A stretch of 64,000 bases of DNA from CAVQMB01 sp963713445. Its GTDB lineage: Bacteria; Pseudomonadota; Gammaproteobacteria; Competibacterales; Competibacteraceae. Location: the NCBI GenBank assembly GCA_963713445.1, contig CAVQMB010000004.1, positions 124,001 to 188,000 of the forward strand, given 5' to 3'. A program made the position numbers and the translations under genes. Each line of letters begins with the position of its first letter. Position 1 is the first letter of the stretch. Of the stretch, positions 34,993-43,404 are shown in pieces. Below the pieces are notes generated by a model that was given only the letters and a program-made list of their open reading frames with translations, searched no databases and was not told the DNA's origin.

Positions 34993-35388
34993 TTAGGCCA
35001 CGATGCACAGCACTTCGCCGCCGTGTCCGGCTGCACGGGCCGCGCGATCGCTCATGACGCCATGTGAAGTGGACACGATGGCGATGCCGAGCCCGCCTTG
35101 CACACGAGGTAGTTCACTCTTACCTCTGAAAATGCGCAATCCAGGCCGGCTGACGCGCTCGATCTGCTCGATGACCGGGCCACCTTCGAAATACTTCAAG
35201 TCCACAGTCAGCTGCGGCTTACCCGCATTTTCGCTGACGTGGAATCCTTTAATGTACCCTTCGTCCTGCAGTGTCTTGGCAATAGCCGTCTTGAGTTTCG
35301 ACGACGGCATGCTGACCTGCACCTTGGCGACCGCCTGTGCATTGCGAATGCGGGTGAGCATATCGGCAATGGGATCAGTCATACTCAT
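34993..35388 (-). CDS. rpsH: 30S ribosomal protein S8
   Basis: A 131-residue 16S-binding protein. It has MTDPIADMLTRIRNAQAV near the start and STSHGVMSDRAARAAGHGGE at the end, the RNA-binding tail. Two starts three codons apart are possible (35388 or 35382). In E. coli S8 represses the spc operon at an rplE leader site. Confidence 0.97.
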   Translation of the reverse strand: MSMTDPIADMLTRIRNAQAVAKVQVSMPSSKLKTAIAKTLQDEGYIKGFHVSENAGKPQLTVDLKYFEGGPVIEQIERVSRPGLRIFRGKSELPRVQGGLGIAIVSTSHGVMSDRAARAAGHGGEVLCIVA

Positions 35389-35418
35389 GAGTAACGATAT
35401 CCCCGAGTGTTGATTGGA

Positions 35419-35721
35419 TTACCAGCTGGCCTTGCGCAAGCCAGGAATATCACCCCGCATAGCCGCTTCACGGAGTTTGTTGCGGCCGAGACCAAACTTA
35501 CGGTAGACGCCGTGAGGCCGCCCGGTCAGCCGGCATCGGCGATGCACCCGTACCGGGCTGGAGTCACGTGGCAGTTCCTGCAGCCGACGCTGGGCGTCGC
35601 GGCGCTCCTCGTCAGTTGCCGCAGTGCGAATAATTTCCTTGAGTTCAACCCGCTTACTGGCGAACTTTTCCACCAGCTCGGCGCGTCTGACCTCGCGATT
35701 AATCATGCTTTTCTTGGCCAT
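35419..35721 (-). CDS. rpsN: 30S ribosomal protein S14 (zinc-independent form)
   Basis: A 100-residue protein of the 30S head. It lacks the two CxxC pairs of the short zinc form and has the long form's length, with RCRLTGRPHGVYRKFGLGRN near the C-terminus. It lies between rplE and rpsH. Confidence 0.97.
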   Translation of the reverse strand: MAKKSMINREVRRAELVEKFASKRVELKEIIRTAATDEERRDAQRRLQELPRDSSPVRVHRRCRLTGRPHGVYRKFGLGRNKLREAAMRGDIPGLRKASW

Positions 35722-35739
35722 AACTTATCCTGAGCCCTC

Positions 35740-36279
35740 TCAGTTCCGAAACGGGAAGTTGAACGCCGCCAACAGCGCGCGGCCTTCCTCGTTGGTATGA
35801 GCCGTCGTGGTAATGGTGATGTCAAGGCCACGCAGGGTATCGATCTGATCATAATCAATCTCCGGAAAGATGATCTGCTCACGGACACCCATGCTGTAAT
35901 TACCACGACCATCGAAAGACCTTGCGCTGAGCCCGCGGAAATCACGCACCCGCGGGATAGCGACGTTGATCAGTCGGTCAAGGAACTCGTACATGCGCGC
36001 ACTGCGCAATGTGACCTTGCAGCCAATCGGCCACTCTTCACGAATCTTAAAGCCTGCTACCGATTTGCGCGCCTTGGTTACGATCGGCTTCTGCCCGGCG
36101 ATGAGCGTCATATCATTGACCGCGTGGTCCATCACTTTCCGATCCGCCACCGCCTCACCCACACCCATATTGAGGGTGACTTTGGTGATGCGCGGCACCT
36201 GCATGATATTCTGGTAGCCAAACTGCTGCAGCAACTGCGGCCGCACTGTGCTGTGATAGTACTCCCGGAGCCTCGACAT
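35740..36279 (-). CDS. rplE: 50S ribosomal protein L5
   Basis: A 179-residue 5S rRNA-binding protein from ATG 36279 (MSRLREYYHSTVRPQL); the longer open frame overlaps rplX and is rejected. Conserved blocks are VPRITKVTLNMGVGEAV, GQKPIVTKARKSVAGFKIRE and the C-terminal TTTAHTNEEGRALLAAFNFP. It starts 4 bases after the rplX stop. Confidence 0.97.
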   Translation of the reverse strand: MSRLREYYHSTVRPQLLQQFGYQNIMQVPRITKVTLNMGVGEAVADRKVMDHAVNDMTLIAGQKPIVTKARKSVAGFKIREEWPIGCKVTLRSARMYEFLDRLINVAIPRVRDFRGLSARSFDGRGNYSMGVREQIIFPEIDYDQIDTLRGLDITITTTAHTNEEGRALLAAFNFPFRN

Positions 36280-36283
36280 AACC

Positions 36284-36601
36284 CTAGACATCCACAACTT
36301 CGTTATTGGACTTGAAGTAGCGGACCTTCCGTCCGTCTTCAAGCGTCCGGTAGCCCACCCGATCGCCTTTATGCGTGTGCGGATTGAAAAGCATCACGTT
36401 CGACACGTGGATGGACGCTTCCTTCTCGATGATTCCACCGGGCTGATTCAGATTGGGATTCGGCCGTGTATGGCGCTTAACCATATTGATCCCTTCGACC
36501 ATCAGCCGCTCGTCGTTGACCACACGTAACACCGTACCGCGCCGCCCTTTGTCGCGTCCCGCAGTCACGATCACGTCGTCGCCTTTCCTGATTCTTCGCA
36601 T
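36284..36601 (-). CDS. rplX: 50S ribosomal protein L24
   Basis: A 105-residue assembly-initiator protein. The KOW motif is at the N-terminus (RKGDDVIVTAGRDKGRRGTV), followed by GINMVKRHTRPNPN. It binds the 5' region of 23S rRNA and sits at the tunnel exit. It lies 10 bases after rplN. Confidence 0.97.
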   Translation of the reverse strand: MRRIRKGDDVIVTAGRDKGRRGTVLRVVNDERLMVEGINMVKRHTRPNPNLNQPGGIIEKEASIHVSNVMLFNPHTHKGDRVGYRTLEDGRKVRYFKSNNEVVDV

Positions 36602-36611
36602 CGTCGTTCCC

Positions 36612-36980
36612 CTACAGCACTTCCGGGGCCAGAGAGATGATCTTCATGAAACGCTCGGTACGCAGCTCTCGCGTCACCGGACCGAAGATACGGGTCCCGA
36701 TCGGCTCCAGTTTGTTGTTCAACAGCACCGCCGCGTTACCGTCAAAGCGAATCAACGAGCCGTCCGATCGGCGCACCCCCTTGCGGGTGCGCACGATGAC
36801 CGCACTGTAGACCTCGCCCTTCTTGACCCGCCCGCGCGGAATGGCTTCTTTGACGCTGACCTTTATGACATCGCCAATTTGGGCATAGCGACGGTGCGAG
36901 CCTCCCAGCACCTTGATACACATCAGACGACGTGCACCGCTGTTGTCGGCCACGTCCAGAGTGGTTTGCATCTGAATCAT
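36612..36980 (-). CDS. rplN: 50S ribosomal protein L14
   Basis: A 122-residue protein of the subunit interface. It begins MIQMQTTLDVADNSGARRLM and includes NAAVLLNNKLEPIGTRIFGP, both diagnostic. It is the first gene of the spc-type cluster; the 78-base gap to rpsQ upstream is the largest in this stretch but shows no clear promoter. Confidence 0.97.
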   Translation of the reverse strand: MIQMQTTLDVADNSGARRLMCIKVLGGSHRRYAQIGDVIKVSVKEAIPRGRVKKGEVYSAVIVRTRKGVRRSDGSLIRFDGNAAVLLNNKLEPIGTRIFGPVTRELRTERFMKIISLAPEVL

Positions 36981-37058
36981 GCTGTTAACCCAATAACTTC
37001 AATACTTATTTGAATTCGTAGTGATCCGTCACCGCCGCCCGCACCGCTCAGCTGATTA

Positions 37059-37325
37059 CTACTGAGCCTGCTCAAGCACCTTCACCAAGCGCCAGGCTTT
37101 GGTTTTGGACAATGGCCGGCACTGCTCGATCACAACCATGTCGCCTTCACGACACGTGTTGTCCGCATCGTGAGCATGCAACTTTGTGCGCCGGCGTACA
37201 AACTTGCCGTATAGGGGGTGACGCTCAAGTCGTTCAATCACCACGGTAATGCTCTTGTCCATTCGGGCGCTGGTCACACGCCCGCTGGCGGTGCGGGATG
37301 CTTGGATCTGCTCAGTAGTACTCAT
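37059..37325 (-). CDS. rpsQ: 30S ribosomal protein S17
   Basis: An 88-residue OB-fold protein that binds 16S rRNA early in assembly. It contains GRVTSARMDKSITVVIERLE, HPLYGKFVRRRTKLHAHD and ECRPLSKTKAWRLV-type C-terminal sequence (read as EQCRPLSKTKAWRLV). Its start overlaps the rpmC stop by four bases. Confidence 0.96.
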   Translation of the reverse strand: MSTTEQIQASRTASGRVTSARMDKSITVVIERLERHPLYGKFVRRRTKLHAHDADNTCREGDMVVIEQCRPLSKTKAWRLVKVLEQAQ

Positions 37326-37516
37326 TGCTGCTTGTCCTTTTCGGCCAAGACCATCGTGATACGGGCAATATCGCGCCGCACACGCTTCACCAAATGCGGC
37401 TTGGCCAGCTGGCCGGTGGCCTTTTGCATACGCAGGTTGAACTGTTCGCGTAACAATTCAAGGCGCTCCTGCTTAAGGTCATCAGCGCTTTTCAGGCGCA
37501 GTTCGCTAGCTTTCAT
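37322..37516 (-). CDS. rpmC: 50S ribosomal protein L29
   Basis: A 64-residue helical protein at the tunnel exit, near the SRP and trigger-factor sites. ATG 37516 (MKASELRLKSADDLKQ) is preferred over GTG 37519. It shares one base with the rplP stop (TGATG) and overlaps the rpsQ start. The motif FNLRMQKATGQLAKPHLVKR is typical of L29. Confidence 0.96.
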   Translation of the reverse strand: MKASELRLKSADDLKQERLELLREQFNLRMQKATGQLAKPHLVKRVRRDIARITMVLAEKDKQQ

Positions 37517-37929
37517 CACATTACCGTCCGATTAACGAACACCGTTTTTACCGGCAGTTTGGCGGCAGCCAAACGGAATGCCTCACGGGCAACGCTCTCC
37601 GGCACACCTTCCATCTCGTAGAGCACACTACCGGGTTGCACCCGAGCCACCCAGTATTCAACGTTACCCTTGCCGCTGCCCATGCGTACTTCCAGCGGCT
37701 TCTCGGTGATCGGCTTGTCAGGAAAAATTCGGATCCAGACTTTGCCACCACGCTTGATATGGCGATTGATCGCCCGCCGAGCGGCCTCGATCTGACGTGC
37801 CGTAATACGGCCACGGGTCGTTGCTTTCAGGCCATATTCACCGAAGCTCACCTTGTTCCCACTGGTGGCGACGCCCCGGTTACGGCCCTTGTGCTGTTTA
37901 CGAAACTTGGTTCTTTTCGGCTGTAACAT
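37516..37929 (-). CDS. rplP: 50S ribosomal protein L16
   Basis: A 137-residue protein near the peptidyl-transferase centre and A site. It starts MLQPKRTKFRKQHKGRNRGV and includes GGKVWIRIFPDKPITEKPLE and VRMGSGKGNVEYWVARVQPG. It is 79 bases downstream of rpsC. Confidence 0.97.
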   Translation of the reverse strand: MLQPKRTKFRKQHKGRNRGVATSGNKVSFGEYGLKATTRGRITARQIEAARRAINRHIKRGGKVWIRIFPDKPITEKPLEVRMGSGKGNVEYWVARVQPGSVLYEMEGVPESVAREAFRLAAAKLPVKTVFVNRTVM

Positions 37930-38008
37930 GATCGTTCCCCTATCGGCTAAAAAGAAGAAACTCCGCCGCTATCAGCACGCGGAGCCTCCGCCTGCAAGCA
38001 CTGCTAGG

Positions 38009-38692
38009 CTAGCCAGCTGCCGCAGTCTTTTCAGCCTTCTTTGTGTCGCCCTTGCGGCTATCAAGAGTGAACACTTCACCCTTGAATATCCAGACCTTAA
38101 TGCCAATAATCCCATAGGTCGTCTTGGCCTCGGCGAAGCCGTAGTCGATGTCGGCACGCAGTGTATGAAGCGGCACCCGGCCTTCCCGATACCACTCGCT
38201 ACGAGCGATCTCAGCACCATTCAATCGACCGGCAACGTTAATCTTGATGCCTTGAGCGCCAATGCGCATTGCGTTGGAAACCGCGCGCCGCATCGCACGG
38301 CGAAACATAATGCGCCGTTCCAGCTGCTGGGCCACGCTTTCCGCGACCAGCTGAGCGTCCAGCTCCGGCTTACGCACCTCTTCGATATTAATCTGCACCG
38401 GGCTGCCGACCATCGCCGATACTTGCTGCCGCAATGCCTCAATATCCTCGCCGCGCTTGCCAATCACCACTCCCGGCCGAGCCGTATAAATCGTGATATG
38501 CACGTTCCGCGCAGGACGCTCAATTCTTATACGACTCACCGCCGCATTGGCCAGCTTGCGCTTGATAAACTCACGCAGCCTCAGATCGGTCTCCAGATAA
38601 TCGGCAAAGTTCCGCGAGTCTGCATACCATCTGGCATTCCAGTCGGTAGCAATCCCCAGACGAATGCCGGTCGGATGTACTTTATGACCCAT
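38009..38692 (-). CDS. rpsC: 30S ribosomal protein S3
   Basis: A 227-residue protein of the mRNA entry channel. It begins MGHKVHPTGIRLGIATDWNA. The KH domain motif is VVIGKRGEDIEALRQQV, and the C-domain has YGFAEAKTTYGIIGIKVWIF. It has helicase-related contacts with mRNA. It is 12 bases after rplV. Confidence 0.97.
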   Translation of the reverse strand: MGHKVHPTGIRLGIATDWNARWYADSRNFADYLETDLRLREFIKRKLANAAVSRIRIERPARNVHITIYTARPGVVIGKRGEDIEALRQQVSAMVGSPVQINIEEVRKPELDAQLVAESVAQQLERRIMFRRAMRRAVSNAMRIGAQGIKINVAGRLNGAEIARSEWYREGRVPLHTLRADIDYGFAEAKTTYGIIGIKVWIFKGEVFTLDSRKGDTKKAEKTAAAG

Positions 38693-38704
38693 CTAGGTTG
38701 CTCC

Positions 38705-39040
38705 TTATGACTGCTCAGCCACTGTCACAAAAATGTGACTGGTACGCTTGATAATCCGGTTGGCCCGTCCCTTGGCACGGGCCCGGATCCGTTTCATTAC
38801 CGGGCCCTCGTCCACACAGATCGTGCTGACGCGCAATTCATCAATGTCGGCGCCCTCATTGTGTTCCGCGTTGGCAATCGCCGATTCAAGTACTGCCCGG
38901 ATAAGCCGCGCTGCTCGCTTGTCACTGAAAGTCAACTGCTCAAGGGCCTTGTCCACCGCCAGTCCGCGAATCTGATCGGCCACCAGACGCGCTTTCTGCG
39001 GGGAAATACGGGCGTATTTAAGTTTCGCTACCGCTTGCAT
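38705..39040 (-). CDS. rplV: 50S ribosomal protein L22
   Basis: A 111-residue protein lining the exit tunnel. ATG 39040 gives MQAVAKLKYARISPQKARLV, the normal start; the open frame extends further into rpsS. The extended beta-hairpin includes GPVMKRIRARAKGRANRI, where macrolide-resistance changes arise; no deletion is seen. Confidence 0.96.
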   Translation of the reverse strand: MQAVAKLKYARISPQKARLVADQIRGLAVDKALEQLTFSDKRAARLIRAVLESAIANAEHNEGADIDELRVSTICVDEGPVMKRIRARAKGRANRIIKRTSHIFVTVAEQS

Positions 39041-39050
39041 GACGGCCTCT

Positions 39051-39323
39051 TCAACGCGATTTCTTGTTGGCGGCATGACCTTTGAAGGTCCGCGTGGCAG
39101 CAAATTCGCCCAACTTATGCCCAATCATATTTTCACTAATCAATACAGGCACATGCTGACGACCGTTATGCACGGCGAGGGTAAGCCCGATCATATCGGG
39201 GATTACCATGGAACGACGTGACCAGGTCTTGATCGGTCGCCGGCTATTGGCTTCGGCCGCCTGTTGGACCTTCTTCAGAAGGTGCAGGTCGACAAATGGA
39301 CCTTTCTTAATCGAACGTGGCAC
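39051..39323 (-). CDS. rpsS: 30S ribosomal protein S19
   Basis: A 90-residue protein of the 30S head. It starts at GTG 39323 (PRSIKKGPFVDLHLLKKV) and contains TWSRRSMVIPDMIGLTLAVHNG and MIGHKLGEFAATRTFKGH in sequence, all typical of S19. It lies between rplB and rplV. Confidence 0.96.
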   Translation of the reverse strand: MPRSIKKGPFVDLHLLKKVQQAAEANSRRPIKTWSRRSMVIPDMIGLTLAVHNGRQHVPVLISENMIGHKLGEFAATRTFKGHAANKKSR

Positions 39324-39342
39324 AGTGCTATCCTCTTAAACC

Positions 39343-40167
39343 TTACTTCTTGCGCCGGCGCACGATGAATTTAGCCGTCCGCTTGTTAGTCCGGGTCTTA
39401 TGACCCTTGGTCGGCATACCCCACGGAGACACCGGGTGCCGGCCGCCGGACGTGCGCCCTTCACCACCGCCATGGGGATGATCAACTGGGTTCATCGCTA
39501 CCCCACGAACCGTGGGGCGGACGCCACGCCAACGCTTGGCACCGGCTTTGCCCAGCGAGCGCAGATTGTGCTCCGAATTACTGACCTCACCGATGGCAGC
39601 CTTGCAATCCGCATGTACACGGCGCATTTCCCCGGAACGCAGCCGCAAAGTCGCATAGGCTCCCTCGCGGGCCACCAATTGCACCGAGCCACCGGCCGCG
39701 CGCGCCAACTGGGCACCTTTGCCGGGCTTCATCTCGATGCAATGAACAGTGCTACCAACCGGTATATTGCGCAGCGGCAGGGCGTTACCCGCTTTAATCG
39801 GCGCCGCCGCCCCCGATTGCACGACGTCCCCGGCCTTAAGCCCACGGGGCGCAATAATATACCGTCTTTCGCCGTCGGCGTAAAGCAACAATGCGATGCG
39901 GGCGCTGCGATTAGGGTCGTACTCCAGCCGCTCCACCTTGGCAGCGATTCCGTCTTTGTTGCGCTTGAAATCGATCAAGCGATAATGCTGCTTGTGTCCG
40001 CCGCCACGGTGCCGCGTGGTGACCCGCCCCATATTGTTGCGGCCACCCGTATGGTCCTGCTTTTCCAGCAACGGTGCGTAAGGCTTGCCCTTGTGCAGAT
40101 CGGGCGTCACCACCTTGACGACAAAACGGCGCCCGGCGGAGGTAGGTTTCTGTTTGACTAATGCCAT
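39343..40167 (-). CDS. rplB: 50S ribosomal protein L2
   Basis: A 274-residue protein needed for subunit joining and peptidyl transfer. The conserved active-site-proximal motif MNPVDHPHGGGEGRT is intact, as are KQHYRLIDFKRNK and the basic tail GHKTRTNKRTAKFIVRRRKK. It lies 33 bases after rplW and 19 bases before rpsS. Confidence 0.98.
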   Translation of the reverse strand: MALVKQKPTSAGRRFVVKVVTPDLHKGKPYAPLLEKQDHTGGRNNMGRVTTRHRGGGHKQHYRLIDFKRNKDGIAAKVERLEYDPNRSARIALLLYADGERRYIIAPRGLKAGDVVQSGAAAPIKAGNALPLRNIPVGSTVHCIEMKPGKGAQLARAAGGSVQLVAREGAYATLRLRSGEMRRVHADCKAAIGEVSNSEHNLRSLGKAGAKRWRGVRPTVRGVAMNPVDHPHGGGEGRTSGGRHPVSPWGMPTKGHKTRTNKRTAKFIVRRRKK

Positions 40168-40200
40168 GATCGGTCCTGTCCTCGTGCTCGTCCGCCGGTA

Positions 40201-40497
40201 TTATTCGGCACCAAGGAAATCGATGTCTTCGCCCGGCGCCAGTGTGACATAGGCCTTTTTCCAGTCACTCCGTCGGCCGCTAAGCTGGCCTAAGCGCTTA
40301 CGCTTGCCCTTGACGTTGGCAACCGTCACGCCCTGGACCTTAACCTCGAACAGCAGTTCGACGGCATGCCTGATCTCGGGCTTGGTAGCATCACAGGCAA
40401 CCTTAAATACGATCTGGTTGTGGGCATCGGCTAGCCGAGAACTCTTTTCAGATACATGCGGACCCAGCAGGACTTTCATCAACCGTTCCTGATTCAT
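40201..40497 (-). CDS. rplW: 50S ribosomal protein L23
   Basis: A 98-residue protein at the tunnel exit that docks trigger factor and SRP. ATG 40497 overlaps the rplD stop as ATGA; an ATG nine bases upstream is inside rplD. Conserved stretches are KVLLGPHVSEKS, IVFKVACDATKPEIRHAVE and GKRKRLGQLSGRRSDWKKAY. Confidence 0.96.
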   Translation of the reverse strand: MNQERLMKVLLGPHVSEKSSRLADAHNQIVFKVACDATKPEIRHAVELLFEVKVQGVTVANVKGKRKRLGQLSGRRSDWKKAYVTLAPGEDIDFLGAE

Positions 40498-41120
40498 GCC
40501 AGCCACTCTCCAATGCGTGTCAACCCGGCCTTGCTCACCACAACCTTGTCACAGGCCACCAGCGCACTGGGCGCCAATGCGTTAACACTGGTCACGGCGG
40601 CACCTGGAAGATTACGTAATGCCAGCTGCAGATTGGCGTCCGGTTGATCCAACACCAGCAACACCCGTTCGTCAGCCGTAATACCCAGGTTCCTTAATAG
40701 AGTCACGCCATGCCGGGTCTTCGGTTCCGTCATTTGCGGCTCGTCAATGACTACCAGGCGCTGTTGGCGTTGCAATTCGGACAGAATCGAACGCACCGCA
40801 TTGCGATACATTTTGCGGTTGACCTTCTGAGCATGACTCTGCGGTCGAGCGGCAAACGTCACACCACCACTACGCCATAGCGGGCTGCGTATAGAACCGG
40901 CACGCGCCCGGCCCGTTCCTTTCTGGCGCCAGGGTTTGATGCCCCCGCCACTGACCTCAGAACGCGTTTTTTGACCCCGGCTGCCCTGTCGGGCCGCAGC
41001 CAGATGTGCCACCACGACCTGATGCACCAGTGTTTCGTTGAAATCCCGGTCAAACACCGCGTCCGCCACTTCGACGTTACCGACGCTCTGACCTTCATTA
41101 TTCAGCACTTGAAATTCCAC
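40494..41120 (-). CDS. rplD: 50S ribosomal protein L4
   Basis: A 208-residue protein with a long loop reaching the exit tunnel. GTG 41120 with GGAGG just upstream is the start; the longer frame overlaps rplC. It contains TRSEVSGGGIKPWRQKGTGR, the tunnel loop, and ARAGSIRSPLWRSGG. In E. coli L4 represses the S10 operon through a leader before rpsJ; here rpsJ follows tufA by 4 bases, so that leader cannot exist in the same form. Confidence 0.96.
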   Translation of the reverse strand: MEFQVLNNEGQSVGNVEVADAVFDRDFNETLVHQVVVAHLAAARQGSRGQKTRSEVSGGGIKPWRQKGTGRARAGSIRSPLWRSGGVTFAARPQSHAQKVNRKMYRNAVRSILSELQRQQRLVVIDEPQMTEPKTRHGVTLLRNLGITADERVLLVLDQPDANLQLALRNLPGAAVTSVNALAPSALVACDKVVVSKAGLTRIGEWLA

Positions 41121-41130
41121 GTGGCCTCCC

Positions 41131-41778
41131 TCAGGCCTTGGCCTTGATCGCGGGGCGAACAATCACGCTCCCGTCACGGGCACCCGGCACCGCCCCCTTG
41201 ATCAGCAGCAGGTTACGCTCCTTATCAACCCTTACCAGATCGAGGTTCTGAGTAGTACGACGCACATTGCCGAGATGACCAGCCATGCGCTTACCTTTGA
41301 ATACCCGGCCTGGGGTCTGATTCTGACCGATAGAGCCCGGCACGCGATGTGACAACGAATTGCCGTGCGTGTTGCGCTGGCCAGCGAAGTTATGGCGTTT
41401 AATCGTACCGGCGAAACCCTTACCGATACTGGTACCGGTGACGTCGACCTTTTGGCCGGCGCTGAACAGCTCAACCGTAAGCTCACTTCCGGGTCCGATC
41501 GCTTCAGCGTCATCATCATCGGCCAGACGGAATTCCCATAATCCACGCCCTGGTTCAGCCCCCGCTTTGGCATACTGACCACCCAGGGGCTTGCTCAGGC
41601 GCTGCGGTTTCCGTTTGCCTGCGGTGACCTGGATTGCACGGTAGCCATCGGTCTCCAGTGTTTTGAGCTGAATCACGCGATTGGGTTCTACCTCGATCAC
41701 CGTCACCGGAACCGACTCGCCACTGTCGGTAAAGACTCTTGTCATACCGAGTTTCCGACCCACTAATCCCAGTGCCAT
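41131..41778 (-). CDS. rplC: 50S ribosomal protein L3
   Basis: A 215-residue early-assembly protein reaching the peptidyl-transferase centre. It has GLVGRKLGMTRVFTDSGE at the start and RNTHGNSLSHRVPGSIGQNQ, where the Gln methylated by PrmB lies, then TPGRVFKGKRMAGHLG. It is 10 bases before rplD and 63 bases after rpsJ. Confidence 0.97.
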   Translation of the reverse strand: MALGLVGRKLGMTRVFTDSGESVPVTVIEVEPNRVIQLKTLETDGYRAIQVTAGKRKPQRLSKPLGGQYAKAGAEPGRGLWEFRLADDDDAEAIGPGSELTVELFSAGQKVDVTGTSIGKGFAGTIKRHNFAGQRNTHGNSLSHRVPGSIGQNQTPGRVFKGKRMAGHLGNVRRTTQNLDLVRVDKERNLLLIKGAVPGARDGSVIVRPAIKAKA

Positions 41779-41841
41779 TTAGTACGACCTCATAATGTCG
41801 GCGAGAGGAGGAATGGCATCCCTCATCACCTTATTCGATAA

Positions 41842-42153
41842 TCAGTTGAGCTTGATTTGTACGTCGACACCGGCCGCCAGATCAAGCTTCATGAGTGCGT
41901 CCACCGTCTTGTCGGTGGGATCGACGATGTCCATCAGTCGCTTGTGAGTACGGATTTCATACTGATCACGAGCATCCTTATTGACGTGCGGTGAAATCAG
42001 CACGGTAAAGGACTCCATCTTAGTCGGCAGCGGGATCGGGCCATGCACCTGCGCACCGGTACGCTTGGCAGTTTCCACGATTTCACGGGCCGACTGATCG
42101 ATCAGACGATGATCAAACGCTTTTAGGCGAATTCGGATGCGTTGGCTAGCCAT
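41842..42153 (-). CDS. rpsJ: 30S ribosomal protein S10 (NusE)
   Basis: A 103-residue 30S protein that also serves as antitermination factor NusE. It begins MASQRIRIRLKAFDHRLIDQ and contains HGPIPLPTKMESFTVLISPH. It starts only 4 bases after the tufA stop, so the S10 gene set is transcribed as a continuation of the str operon. Confidence 0.97.
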   Translation of the reverse strand: MASQRIRIRLKAFDHRLIDQSAREIVETAKRTGAQVHGPIPLPTKMESFTVLISPHVNKDARDQYEIRTHKRLMDIVDPTDKTVDALMKLDLAAGVDVQIKLN

Positions 42154-42157
42154 AACC

Positions 42158-43348
<1,191 letters not shown>

Positions 43349-43404
43349 GAGTCGTTCTCCTCGAGATTAAGCGTATTTTGAGAAATCTGCTCGACCGAAA
43401 AGGA

